In this document: positions 8,383 to 17,338 of the stretch, in pieces | How positions within the stretch are numbered: the stretch's first letter is position 1 | Layout of the letters: every line of letters starts with the position of its first letter | Source: Candidatus Electrothrix aarhusensis | Lineage (GTDB): Bacteria > Desulfobacterota > Desulfobulbia > Desulfobulbales > Desulfobulbaceae | Length of the DNA: 64,000 nucleotides | Assembly (NCBI GenBank): GCA_004028505.1 | Contig: MTKO01000070.1 | Span: forward strand, 1-64,000 | Direction of reading: 5' to 3' | Notes under the pieces: generated by a model | Told to the model about the DNA's origin: nothing | Databases searched by the model: none | What the model saw: the letters and a program-made list of their open reading frames with translations, nothing else | Made by a program: the position numbers and the translations under genes

Positions 8383-10154
8383 TTATCTAAACTGCGCCGG
8401 AATAATTGTATTGTATTTACTGTCCATAAGTTCCTTGGTCGGCTGATCCACCTCCAGCACCTCAGTGTACCAAGCTTCAGGCGGCAATCAAAGACAATGG
8501 GTGGCGTCAAGCCGACATGGAAGCGTTTGACCTGCTGCTCCTTACCGTGAATATCCGCAGCCGGTTCAAAGCGAGTGAAAAAGGTCCAGATAAATTCCTG
8601 CATACTTTCCGTGGCCTCGGCAGTAGAATCCACCAACAGGATAACCGGCCAGTCAGCCACGCCCTCCCAAGCAGCAAGCTTGGGTCCCAGTTCTGGACTG
8701 TTCTCGTAGGTATCACCCTGAACGACAAGGGTACCGGGCAGAAACGGATTCGGATGCGCACAGTCTGGCGGCAGGCTGCCGCTGAATTCTCTGGGCAGGT
8801 CACGTCGTTTTTTTCCCAGTCCCATCATCATGGCCTTGGAACCCTTATTCACTGAGGGGCCGGTGTAATCCAAGGTGTCTTGAGATACATTTGCAAAGAC
8901 AAAGAGATCTCTGTCCCATTGGATACGTTCCAGAACATGGGTCCACAGCTTGCCAAAATCAGCAATATCGAGACTGCGTCCGTGATAATCAGGAATTTGG
9001 TCAGCGAAAGCTGCCCCTCCCCGAGAACGCGCAGGCCTGCGGCAAAGGCCTCGCGAGGATAACGATTACTGACCTTGGCTGCGGCCAGGCAGTGAAAACC
9101 GGCTTCACCAAAGGTCTTGAGCTGTTGCACACCTTTCATCACCAAGGGGAAGAGCGGCGAGAGCAGATCCTGCAAAAAATCGCCGATAAAATAATCTTCC
9201 TGCTTGGGCCGCCCAACCACTGTGGCCGGATAAATGGCGTCCTTGCGATGATAAAGATGGGCGGTCTTAAACACCGGGTAATCATGGGCTAAAGAATTAT
9301 AGCCGTAATGGTCGCCAAAGGGGCCTTCCGCCTGCCGAAGCTTAGGTGGGACAATACCCTTGATGGCAAATTCTGTTTCCGCCACCAGGCGATGGCCGCC
9401 CAGAGGATCCTTGGTCATGCCCAGTTTTTTGCCCTGCAACAGGGAGGCCAGCATCAGCTCGGGGATATCTTCCGGTAGTGGAGCGATGGCAGAGAGCATC
9501 AGGCTGGTGGGCCACCGATGTACAGGGTCATGGGCAGGGGCTGATTCTGCTGTTCTGCTGCGCAATAATGATAGCCACCACCTTTGTGAATCTGCCAGTG
9601 AATGCCGGTGGTGGTGTCATCATAACGGTGGATACGGTACATTCCCAGATTATGGCCGTGTCCGTCTGGGTGCTCGGTGTAGACCAAGGGTAGGGTGACA
9701 AAGGCTCCTCCGTCGGAATGCCAGGAGGTGAGCATGGGCAGCTCAGTCATTCGGGCCGGTTGTTGCAGGTTTTCCAAAATCGGTGCGGAACCCGGTCTCA
9801 CGTTTTTTAAGCCAATCTTCAAGCTTGGAGAGCCAGCGGCGCAGCCTGCCGAATCGTGGACAGGCTCGGAGGCATGGCCTGTTCCGCCAACCTGACCAAA
9901 TCCGCGACAAAATCCATCGGCCTAGTACCGAAGGCCAGTTCCAACCGGCGGTTGGTGCCGAAGAGATTGGTGACCACCGGAAAAGAGGAGCCTTTGACCT
10001 TGGTGAAGAGCAGGGCCGGTCCGTTGCTGGCGATGACTCGGCGGTGAATTTCTGCTATTTCGAGATAGGGATCAACCTCGGTGTCAATAACGAGGAGCTC
10101 ATTTTCTCGGCGGAGAATATCAAGGTATTGTCGAAGATTGTATATTGATGTCAT
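8383..10154 (-). pseudogene. UbiD-family (prenylated-FMN) decarboxylase, broken in four places
   Basis: UbiD-family enzymes decarboxylate or carboxylate aromatic acids with prenylated FMN, for example in ubiquinone or menaquinone synthesis. Read 10154 to 8383, four frames together give a complete ~590-residue member: LRQYLDILRRENELL at the start, then TLPLVYTEHPDG, GMYRIHRYD and IHWQIHKGGGYHY, then GGHRLVAETEFAIKG, EGPFGDHYGY, and finally LDYTGPSVNKGSKA to the tail KYNTIIPAQFR. Each junction is repaired by one added base, near 9815-9850, 9506, 8970 and 8474. Four breaks in 1.8 kb is the densest cluster in the window, so true decay is possible, but the identical error type points to sequence errors. 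The substrate cannot be inferred, and no partner ubiX is nearby. Confidence 0.88.
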
Positions 10155-10190
10155 GGTGTCGAAGTAAAAGCTGGTATTTTTTTTCTTCTT

Positions 10191-10340
10191 TTATTCTTTT
10201 TTTCCGACAAGAACAACTCTTTTTCCATACAAACCCATATGAACAGGGCTTGCCTTGTGCTTCTGGTTATCAATCGCATAACGAATGGCGCGATTAAAAT
10301 GAGTCTGGATTGATTTTGTTGTAACTAACTGTTTCTACAT
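10191..10340 (-). CDS. Possible small protein with TAG directly after its ATG
   Basis: The minus strand encodes a coding-like peptide ending IRYAIDNQKHKASPVHMGLYG and then KRVVLVGKKE before TAA at 10191. The frame is open from codon 3 (KQLVTTKSIQTHF). An ATG lies at 10340-10338, but the next codon is TAG, so as printed it cannot be translated from there; there is no other standard start in the frame. One substitution at that codon would restore a 48-49-residue protein. The composition is unlike random sequence, but I do not recognise a family. It lies upstream of, and on the same strand as, the ubiD-family gene. Confidence 0.4.
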
Positions 10341-10595
10341 TTTCTTTGCTTGGCACAGAGAACCACGTTGTCATATTGTCGCCAGCGGGACAGATGCTGC
10401 TTTTCTTGACAAGGCAGAAGGCGGCTATTATTATGAAATCATATAACTATTAAAAATATCAGATAGATTGGAAAGGTGAATATCAGATTTCTATTATTTT
10501 GCTTGGCGCAGTAGCAAAAACATTTTTACCCGGAGGCCTTCTTTTTGTTTTCGGAGTTAGCCTGACTGATGTCCCTATGTGTTGTTTATTGAAAA
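10341..10595. other. Intergenic stretch, nothing firm seen
   Basis: About 255 bases without a supportable gene. A short plus-strand frame ends in GTDAAFLDKAEGGYYYEII at about 10448, but it has no convincing start or ribosome-binding site. No hairpin with a T-run was noticed here. Confidence 0.3.
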
Positions 10596-10883
10596 TTGAG
10601 CCCTGTTCCTAACCTGCTGCAAGGTCTCTCAGAGCCCGCCCTGCGAAGAATTTTCCTGCCCTGGATTGCCGCCCTTGCAATGACTATGTTGGCTTTTACG
10701 GTGATGCCGTCTCAGTTGGGGGTTTTTATGCGTTCTTTGATCGCTGTTAACGCTTTTGTCCTGTGCGGGCTGTTCGGCGTGCAACTTTTCTTGAGCAAGC
10801 AGCCTGCCTACAGGTCTCTGTTCCGGTACTTAAATTTCTCTCTGTTGTTTATGATGGTGGCTGGTTGCTGGGTGGCGGTTTAG
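10596..10883 (+). CDS. Small integral membrane protein, unknown
   Basis: A 95-residue hydrophobic protein with three predicted membrane segments: roughly residues 20-37 (FLPWIAALAMTMLAFTV), 45-65 (SLIAVNAFVLCGLFGVQLF) and 77-95. A stop codon lies immediately upstream of the TTG start, so translation must begin there or slightly downstream, and there is no strong ribosome-binding site. The last segment runs to the end (MMVAGCWVAV). No family was recognised and no partner is obvious. Hydrophobicity could arise by chance in a T-rich frame, so this stays tentative. Confidence 0.45.
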   Translation: MSPVPNLLQGLSEPALRRIFLPWIAALAMTMLAFTVMPSQLGVFMRSLIAVNAFVLCGLFGVQLFLSKQPAYRSLFRYLNFSLLFMMVAGCWVAV

Positions 10884-10939
10884 TGTCTGTCGGGTGAGAG
10901 AGGAACGTATTGGGATTCGAATTTGCGACCCCGACCTGT

Positions 10940-10970
10940 AACCCGCATCACTGCGCGGTTTGATTTTGGC
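10940..10970 (-). repeat. Dispersed repeat, copy 1
   Basis: 31 bases identical, on the opposite strand, to 21385-21415. The right half can form a hairpin (AACC-CGCA arms around GTGA, one bulged G). Here the minus strand continues into sequence resembling a tRNA T-arm (TTCGAATCCC). Confidence 0.6.
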
Positions 10971-11059
10971 GTAGGTACCTTTTTGTGAAATCGATTTAAT
11001 TAATGACAGCAAAACAACAAAAATATGTTGCGGTATTTTCTTTATGAACTATACAATAA

Positions 11060-11166
11060 GAAAAGTGCATCGTTTATAAAAATAGTAAACATGGTTTTCG
11101 TACGTATGTACTTACAATTAGTACAAGGCCGTTATTGTACGGTGTATTAAGTTAAACGAGGAGGAT
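11060..11166 (+). promoter_or_regulatory. Candidate promoter/operator of the toxin operon
   Basis: AT-rich region before the two-gene toxin operon. It contains GTACAA and TTGTAC as inverted arms eight bases apart (around 11130), overlapping further GTAC palindromes. Autoregulated toxin-antitoxin operons usually carry such operators. The ribosome-binding site GAGGAGG sits six bases before the ATG at 11170. Confidence 0.4.
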
Positions 11167-11169
11167 GTT

Positions 11170-11364
11170 ATGGCAACCAAAATTCTAAATTTATCGCCAA
11201 AAATCGAAGAAATAAAAGCTAAAGAAAAGTTTCTTGATTTGCTGGGTAAAGATATTAAAAATGGCAACGTAAAAAGAGTACCGGACAGTATTTTTACCCG
11301 GATTGCCAAAATTAGAAATAAAGCTTACTTGGCGAGAGAGCGAAACGAACAGCTTGAAATGTAA
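11170..11364 (+). CDS. Probable antitoxin partner of YhaV-like toxin (non-PrlF)
   Basis: A 64-residue basic, helical protein (SPKIEEIKAKEKFLDLLGKD, then VKRVPDSIFTRIAKIRNKAY) preceded by a strong GAGGAGG ribosome-binding site. Its stop codon overlaps the toxin start (TAATG), the usual toxin-antitoxin order with the antitoxin first. The classical YhaV partner PrlF is longer and carries a SpoVT/AbrB fold, which is not visible here. Antitoxin function is therefore inferred from position, size and coupling rather than from homology. An upstream inverted repeat is a plausible autoregulatory operator. Confidence 0.7.
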   Translation: MATKILNLSPKIEEIKAKEKFLDLLGKDIKNGNVKRVPDSIFTRIAKIRNKAYLARERNEQLEM

Positions 11365-11822
11365 TGAGCGTTGATTGGAATTTATTATGGCACCCTCTTT
11401 TTGAAGAAAGGTTTCAGGGCCTCTTGGAGAGAGTTGAAGAGTTGGCCAAACGTGATCCCGATGGTTTTTATAGTCATCGGGATTATAAGTTTTTCGAAAG
11501 TGTTAGTAATTGCATAGAATACCGAATAGTTACAGGGCCTGGTAATAAGGAGTTCAACCTGAGTACGCTCGGGAAAAAACATAAAAATTGGAGAAGAGCA
11601 AAGAATGGCCTTCCATCTCGATATCGTCTTTTTTTTCAATATTCTTCTCGAAATACAGAAATAGTCTTAGTTTGGCTGAACGATGAGGTCAGTATCAGAA
11701 GGGCGGGACATAAAAAAGATGTATATGAAATTTTTAAAAAAATGTTAGAATCTAATGTTATCCCCAATTCATATGACGAATTAGTCAAAGAGTCAAATTT
11801 TACAGAACGTTTTGGGAGTTAG
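11364..11822 (+). CDS. YhaV-family ribonuclease toxin
   Basis: A 152-residue protein matching the YhaV family of type II toxins, RelE-fold ribosome-dependent mRNA interferases. Recognisable features are an N-terminal LLWHPLFEERF, the central KKHKNWRRAKNGLPSRYRLFF block and VLVWLNDEVSIRRAGHKKDVY, which align with KNKDWSRVKFGAGRYRLFF and WMNDENTLRTYGKKTDAY of E. coli YhaV. It is coupled to the 64-residue partner by a one-base stop/start overlap. The region is AT-rich relative to neighbours and followed by a long perfect hairpin, consistent with acquisition as a module. The toxin call is strong; target specificity is unknown. Confidence 0.85.
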   Translation: MSVDWNLLWHPLFEERFQGLLERVEELAKRDPDGFYSHRDYKFFESVSNCIEYRIVTGPGNKEFNLSTLGKKHKNWRRAKNGLPSRYRLFFQYSSRNTEIVLVWLNDEVSIRRAGHKKDVYEIFKKMLESNVIPNSYDELVKESNFTERFGS

Positions 11823-11880
11823 CATTCTGCGCTATCTTGTTTATTTCATAGTGAAAAAATAGATCAACTTGACTTTTTTG

Positions 11881-11920
11881 CTGAACGCCTGTATATATCT
11901 CGATATATACAGGCGTTCAG
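11881..11920. repeat. Perfect 18-bp-stem hairpin after the toxin operon
   Basis: 40 bases forming a perfect inverted repeat: 18-base arms beginning CTGAACGCCTG around a four-base CTCG loop. It lies 58 bases after the toxin stop. There is no proper T-run on either side, so it is not a textbook terminator; it could be a terminator variant, an mRNA-stabilising stem or a mobile-element end. Confidence 0.75.
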
Positions 11921-12226
11921 TTTCATTTGCGACCTTTCGGTCGTTCTCTCTTACGTAACCGTCTCCGCTGCCGACAAGTTCTCCTCGCTTTTTTTCATCT
12001 GTAGCACTTTCCTTTCGAACCACCTTAAACATAATCAATCCCGCAGCAACGAGGCGTTGAACAACGCCCTGCTCACCATGACATATCCTTTCCCACTACA
12101 AGAAGCCGCTTCAACCGAAAGAGAGCCAAAATCTCTTTGCTCTTCTCAAGCGAATTCGTTATAACCGTAACCGGTTACATAATGATTCATCACTATCCCG
12201 TTCCTCTATTTCCTTGAGACCCTCCT
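11921..12226. other. Intergenic stretch before tex
   Basis: About 300 bases. A minus-strand frame (MFKVVRKESATDEKKRGEL...) crosses this stretch and the hairpin, but it has no ribosome-binding site and reads through the hairpin, so it was not accepted. An ACCGTAACCGGTTAC palindromic patch lies near 12165-12180. No promoter was identified with confidence. Confidence 0.3.
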
Positions 12227-14380
12227 ATGCCGCAGGATCAACAAAATAATCATCATCAACATCATATCGCACAAGCCCTGAACATCACGCCTGAGCAGGT
12301 GCTTGCCACAGCCCAACTCCTTGAAGAGGGCGCAACCGTGCCCTTTATTTCCCGATATCGGAAAGAGCTGACCGGCTCCCTTGATGAAGTTCAAGTCGCT
12401 GCGATCCGGGACCAGCTGGCAGGACTTGCCGCCTTGGCAAAGCGACGAAAGACCATGCTGGATTCCCTTGCCAATCGGGAATTGCTGACCGCTGAACTGG
12501 AAAAGTCCTTACAACAGGCGAGCGACCTGACCACCTTGGAAGACATCTTTCTTCCCTATAAGCAGAAACGCAAGACCAAGGCTTCGGTGGCAAAGGAGAA
12601 AGGTCTTGAACCGCTGGCCCAAGCCATCTTCACGGGTCAGGACAGTGCAATGCAACCTACCGCCTTTGTTGATTCGGAAAAAGAAGTGGATACAGAGGAT
12701 GAGGCCTTGGCTGGGGCAAGGGATATCATGCGGAGCGGATCAGTGAGGATGCGGAGATGCGGGCCGAGTTGCGCCGATTCTTTGCGGACAAGGCCGTGAT
12801 TCATTCCGCAGTCGTGAAGAAAAAGCAGGAGGAAGGGGCCAAATTTCAGGATTATTTTGATTGGCAGGAGGCGGCAAATAAAGTGCCGAGCCATCGTTTG
12901 CTGGCCATGTTTCGTGGAGGAGCGGAAAAGATGCTGCGCCTCGCGGTTCGACCGGATGAGGATGCCGCTCTTGCTCTGCTTAAAAGGAAGTTTTCATCGC
13001 AAGGCAGGTTCCGCGAGCAGCTATCACTGGCAGGAGAGGAGAGTTATAAGCGGCTGTTGGGGCCTTCTCTGGAGAACGAATTGCGGGCTGAACTCAAGCA
13101 GCGGCTGATCAGGAGGCTATTAAAGTCTTTGCTGATAATCTTCGGGAATTGCTGCTGGCCCCGGCCTTGGGACAAAAACGGGTTATGGCCCTTGATCCGG
13201 GATTCCGCACCGGAGCCAAGCTGGTCTGCCTCAGCGAACAGGCAGATTGCTTGATTACACCACGATCTATCCCACCCACGGCAAAGAAAGGCAGGAAGAG
13301 GCCGAGCGAACGATCATAAAACTCTGTCAGAAACACCGCATTCAGGCTATTGCCATCGGTAACGGCACAGCCGGGCGGGAGACGGAGCAGTTTGTTCGGG
13401 GCCTCGGGCTGGACAAGGAAATCCTGATTACGTTGGTCAACGAGAGCGGGGCCTCGATCTACTCTGCTTCAGAGGTGGCCCGACAGGAATTTCCTGACCA
13501 TGATATCACGGTGCGGGGCGCAGTCTCCATTGGTCGTCGCCTTCAGGATCCTTTAGCTGAATTGGTCAAGCTTGATCCCGCTTCCATCGGGGTGGGCCAG
13601 TACCAGCATGATGTCAATCAGGCAGCCCTGAAAAAGGGCCTGGATGACGTGGTCATGCATTGTGTGAATACGGTTGGGGTGGAAGTGAACAGCGGTTCTC
13701 TGGAATTGCTTGCCTATGTCTCGGGCTTGGGAACGGGGCTGGCTGCCAAGATTATTGCCTGGCGGGATGAGCAGGGACCCTTTACAAATCGGAAGCAGCT
13801 GCTCAAGGTGCCTCGTTTGGGAGCCAAGGCCTTTGAGCAATGCGCAGGCTTTCTTCGCATTCACGGGGCGGATAATCCCCTGGATAATTCTGCTGTTCAT
13901 CCAGAACGCTATGCGGTGATAAAAAAAATGGCTGCTGATCTAAGGTGTACGGTCAGCGATTTGATGGAAAAAAAGGAGCTACGGGACCGGCTTGATCTGC
14001 AACAATATGTTCGCTCAACAGAAAAGGGCGATTCACTCGGTTTGCCCACCTTGCGGGATATCCTGGAAGAGCTTGCTCGGCCCGGTCGTGATCCGCGTCA
14101 GGAATTTTCCGTTTTTGCCTTTGCCGATGGGGTCAATGCCATAGGTGATCTGGTCGAAGAAATGCGTCTGCCCGGTATTGTCACCAATGTCACTCAATTC
14201 GGCGCTTTTGTTGATGTCGGGGTGCATCAGGACGGATTAGTCCATATCAGTCAGCTGGCGGATCGCTTTGTCAAAGATCCTGCCGAGGTGGTCAAGGTGG
14301 GGCAGCAGGTTTCAGTACGGGTGCTGGAGGTGGATCAGCAACGGAAACGGATTGCTCTTTCCCTGCGCAACGCAGGATAA
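12227..14380 (+). pseudogene. tex: Tex-family RNA-binding transcription accessory protein, broken in three places
   Basis: Tex is a conserved nucleic-acid-binding protein linked to transcription and stress tolerance. The N-terminal domain starts at 12227 and contains VPFISRYRKELTGSLDE and the LPYKQKRKTKA block. The YqgF-like core has LDPGFRTGAKLVCLSEQ and the IGNGTAGRETE motif. Helix-hairpin-helix motifs follow (YVSGLGTGLAAKI), and a C-terminal S1 domain (GIVTNVTQFGAFVDVGVHQDG) ends at 14380. Three single missing bases, near 12729, 13104 and 13241, split it. Two of them are in G runs, and repair restores the conserved junctions IAERISEDAEM, KQRADQEAIKV and EQGRLLDYTTIYPTHG. Repaired length is about 718 residues, normal for the family. 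Confidence 0.92.
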
Positions 14381-14539
14381 TGGGAGCGGTAAGGTCTGTC
14401 AGCGGAGGGGAGGATGCTGGAGAGAAAAAACAAGGTTCCGGTCAGGCGGTTATTTCTGCTATAGTAGGGAGACGATGAGGAGGCAGGCGGATCAGCTCCG
14501 TTTTCCTGAGAACTACAAAAAGAGGAGAGGGGAGCGGGT

Positions 14540-17338
14540 ATGATCGAAACGATCATCATTATAATTATTGGCGGTATTCTGTTTGTCGGGATGGCCCTGG
14601 GATTTCTCCTGGTCAGAACCTCGGCGCAGAAGAAGCTGCTCAAACGCATGGAAAAGCGGCTGGAGAAGCATGAAGCTCTGCTTCGATCTTTTGAAAAAGC
14701 GCCTAAAAAACCTGTCGCTGTTCCTGCTCGATCTTTAGCAAAGGAACAGAAAGAACAGAGCGCTGTTTATCAAATTCATCAGGCAACTGAAGCCGCGAAG
14801 CCGGAGGAGATATTCGTTCCGACTGAAACAAAAGTTGACGATAAAATAGAGAAAAAGATGCGTGAGCAGGAGCAGAGCCACCCGGATAAATCGATAAGCA
14901 CTCCCTCCTTCGTTCCTCCTTCAACATCCTCCAGTGCCCCGCCGCCCGCTGATCCGGTTGAGCGAATGCTTACCTATCTGTGGAATTTTTTCACCCAGGG
15001 CAATGTGGTGTTGCGGGTGGGCCTGCTGGTTCTTTTTTTCGGGGTCTCCTTTCTCCTTAAATACGCTGTGGATCGCAATATGCTGCCCATTGAGCTGCGC
15101 CTACTCGCTGTGGCCCTGGCCGGGATAGCCATGCTGCTCTTTGGCTGGAAGCTACGGCTGGAACGAAGCGGTTTTGCCCTGCTGATGCAGGGCGGGGGTG
15201 TTGGCCTGCTCTTTCTCGATGTCTTTGCGGCTTTTAAGCTGTATCATTTACTGCCTGCGCCCTTGGCCTTTGCGGTGATGGTGGGGTTGGTTTGTACTTC
15301 AGCAGCTTTGGCCCTTCTTCAGGATGCCAAACCTCTGGCCCTGTTCGGGGCGATTGGCGGTTTTCTGGCACCAGTCCTGCTTTCCACCGGCAGTGGCAAT
15401 CATGTGGCCCTGTTCAGTTATTATGCCCTGCTCAATACAGGCATCCTGATCATTGCCTGGTTCAAGGCATGGCGGGAACTCAATCTGCTCGGCTTTTTCT
15501 TTACTCTGGGGATTGGTAGCTATTGGGGAGTGAGCAGCTATGAGCCTCGTTATTTTGCCTCGACTGAGCCTTTTCTTGTTCTCTTTTTTCTGCTGTTCAC
15601 CCTGATCGGTGTCCTGTTCGCCTTTCGACAACCTCCTAAACTGCGAGGATACGTGGACGGCACCCTGGTTTTTGGCACCCCGATTATCTGCTTTTCCCTC
15701 CAGACAGCCTTGGTTAAGGATCTGAAATACGGGCTGGCAATCAGTGCCCTGCTGGTCAGTTTTTTCTATATCGGATTGGCAAAATTTCTTTGGAATAAGG
15801 GAAATGAGCAGCTGCGACAGGGAATGCGTACCTTGACCGAGGCCTTTCTCGCCCTGGGCATCGTCTTTGTTACCTTGGCAGTACCCTTGGCCCTGAGCGG
15901 GCGTTGGACAGCTGTGACTTGGGCTTTGGAAGGAGCTGCTTTGATTTGGGTGGGTGTACGCCAGAATCGGCTGCTCCCCAGGAATTTCGGCACTCTGCTC
16001 CAATTTGTTGCTGCCTTCTTTTTTCTGACCAGCGGTTATTTTTCCGGTGAACGGATGATCCTCTTCAACGGGATGTACCTGGGCAGCCTGATCATCAGTC
16101 TGTCCTCTCTGTTTTCCTCCTGGTATCTCTATCGGGCGGATAACCTGCGCAGTTTTGAGCGATACCACCACATCCTGCTTTTTATCTGGGGAAACATCTG
16201 GTGGTTCGGCGGTGGCATCAACGAGTTAAACTACCAGCTTGTTCCCTATTATACCTATCAGAATTATGCGGTTCTGCTCTTTATCGGGCTGAGCTGTGCT
16301 GCCATGATAACGCTAGCCCGGCGGATTTCCTGGCCCATAGCGGCTTGGCCAAGCCTCGGTTTTCTGCCGATAATGATTATGGTGAGTTTGGATACCTTTG
16401 GTTGGCAGGGATTTTTCAGGAGCAGTCATTTTTTTGCCCATCTGGGTTGGCTGACCTGGCCGATGCTTTTTCTCCTTCTCTATTACTGCCTTCACCTGGG
16501 GCGTATGGGTAAGCGTATGAGTGAAAAAAGGCTGCCGACTGTACTGCTCCGCCTCACTCATATCGGTGCGTATCTCCTCCTCGTTCTGATTCTGACCGCA
16601 GAAGCTGCTTGGCAGGTTCATCACTTGACTGGCGGGGTCGGGGTCTGGAATTTGATTGTCTGGGGGCTGGTTCCAGCTGCTTTGTTACAGCTTGTACAAA
16701 GCAAACGTCTGGCCCGATACTGGCCCCTTTCTGATTATGCTGCGCAGTATCAAGAGGAAGGTTCAGCCGTTCTTGCAGTGTTACTGTGGCTCTGGTTGCT
16801 GATGAGCTCCTTGCTCAGCTCTGGCAACGCTGCTCCGTTACCCTTTATTCCGATTTTTAATCCATTGGAGTTGATGCAAATTATTGTGTTTCTTGCTGTC
16901 TTTCGTTGGGTGCTTTTGCGCCGAGAGTATGTTGGTTCCTGGATTCCGCTGCAAATCTTTATCGTAGTGGGCGGAGCCACGGCCTTTTTTTGGCTCAATG
17001 CGGCATTGGCCCGCTCTGTGCATCATTTTGCCGCAGTGCCCTTTGATAAAGGGGCTATGCTGGACTCCCAACTCTATCAGGCTGCACTTGCTATTCTTTG
17101 GGGCACCCTCGCTCTGATTTTGATGGTGACAGCACATCGTCTGCAACGCCGTACTCTTTGGTTGGTCGGGGCAGGACTGATCGGTATCACTGTGGCTAAG
17201 CTCTTCCTGGTTGACCTAGCGAACAGCGGCACTGTGGAACGGATCGTTTCCTTTTTAGCCGTCGGTGCTCTGTTGATGATCATCGGCTATTTTGCTCCCT
17301 TACCCCCTGCGCGGATCGAACAGGAGAAAATATCATGA
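14540..17338 (+). CDS. DUF2339 multi-spanning membrane protein
   Basis: A 932-residue protein with a short N-terminal anchor (residues 2-25), a charged coiled-coil and proline-rich linker to about residue 135, and then some 25 hydrophobic segments. The block LWNFFTQGNVVLRVGLLVLF followed by FGVSFLLKYAVDRNMLPIE is the DUF2339 hallmark. Function is unknown. Its stop overlaps the next start by four bases (ATGA), and the next gene is a DUF3999 protein, a recurring neighbour of DUF2339 genes, suggesting one envelope complex. It has no frame break, unusual among the long genes in this window. Confidence 0.88.
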   Translation: MIETIIIIIIGGILFVGMALGFLLVRTSAQKKLLKRMEKRLEKHEALLRSFEKAPKKPVAVPARSLAKEQKEQSAVYQIHQATEAAKPEEIFVPTETKVDDKIEKKMREQEQSHPDKSISTPSFVPPSTSSSAPPPADPVERMLTYLWNFFTQGNVVLRVGLLVLFFGVSFLLKYAVDRNMLPIELRLLAVALAGIAMLLFGWKLRLERSGFALLMQGGGVGLLFLDVFAAFKLYHLLPAPLAFAVMVGLVCTSAALALLQDAKPLALFGAIGGFLAPVLLSTGSGNHVALFSYYALLNTGILIIAWFKAWRELNLLGFFFTLGIGSYWGVSSYEPRYFASTEPFLVLFFLLFTLIGVLFAFRQPPKLRGYVDGTLVFGTPIICFSLQTALVKDLKYGLAISALLVSFFYIGLAKFLWNKGNEQLRQGMRTLTEAFLALGIVFVTLAVPLALSGRWTAVTWALEGAALIWVGVRQNRLLPRNFGTLLQFVAAFFFLTSGYFSGERMILFNGMYLGSLIISLSSLFSSWYLYRADNLRSFERYHHILLFIWGNIWWFGGGINELNYQLVPYYTYQNYAVLLFIGLSCAAMITLARRISWPIAAWPSLGFLPIMIMVSLDTFGWQGFFRSSHFFAHLGWLTWPMLFLLLYYCLHLGRMGKRMSEKRLPTVLLRLTHIGAYLLLVLILTAEAAWQVHHLTGGVGVWNLIVWGLVPAALLQLVQSKRLARYWPLSDYAAQYQEEGSAVLAVLLWLWLLMSSLLSSGNAAPLPFIPIFNPLELMQIIVFLAVFRWVLLRREYVGSWIPLQIFIVVGGATAFFWLNAALARSVHHFAAVPFDKGAMLDSQLYQAALAILWGTLALILMVTAHRLQRRTLWLVGAGLIGITVAKLFLVDLANSGTVERIVSFLAVGALLMIIGYFAPLPPARIEQEKIS

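Noticed and set aside
11841-12038. Minus-strand 65-codon basic frame after the toxin operon
   Set aside because: Reads straight through the perfect hairpin at 11881-11920 and has no ribosome-binding site.
15299-16171. Long open frame (290 codons) on the minus strand inside the DUF2339 gene
   Set aside because: It is antisense to a well-supported membrane protein; glutamine/proline-rich low-complexity translation of hydrophobic codons read backwards, with no ribosome-binding site.
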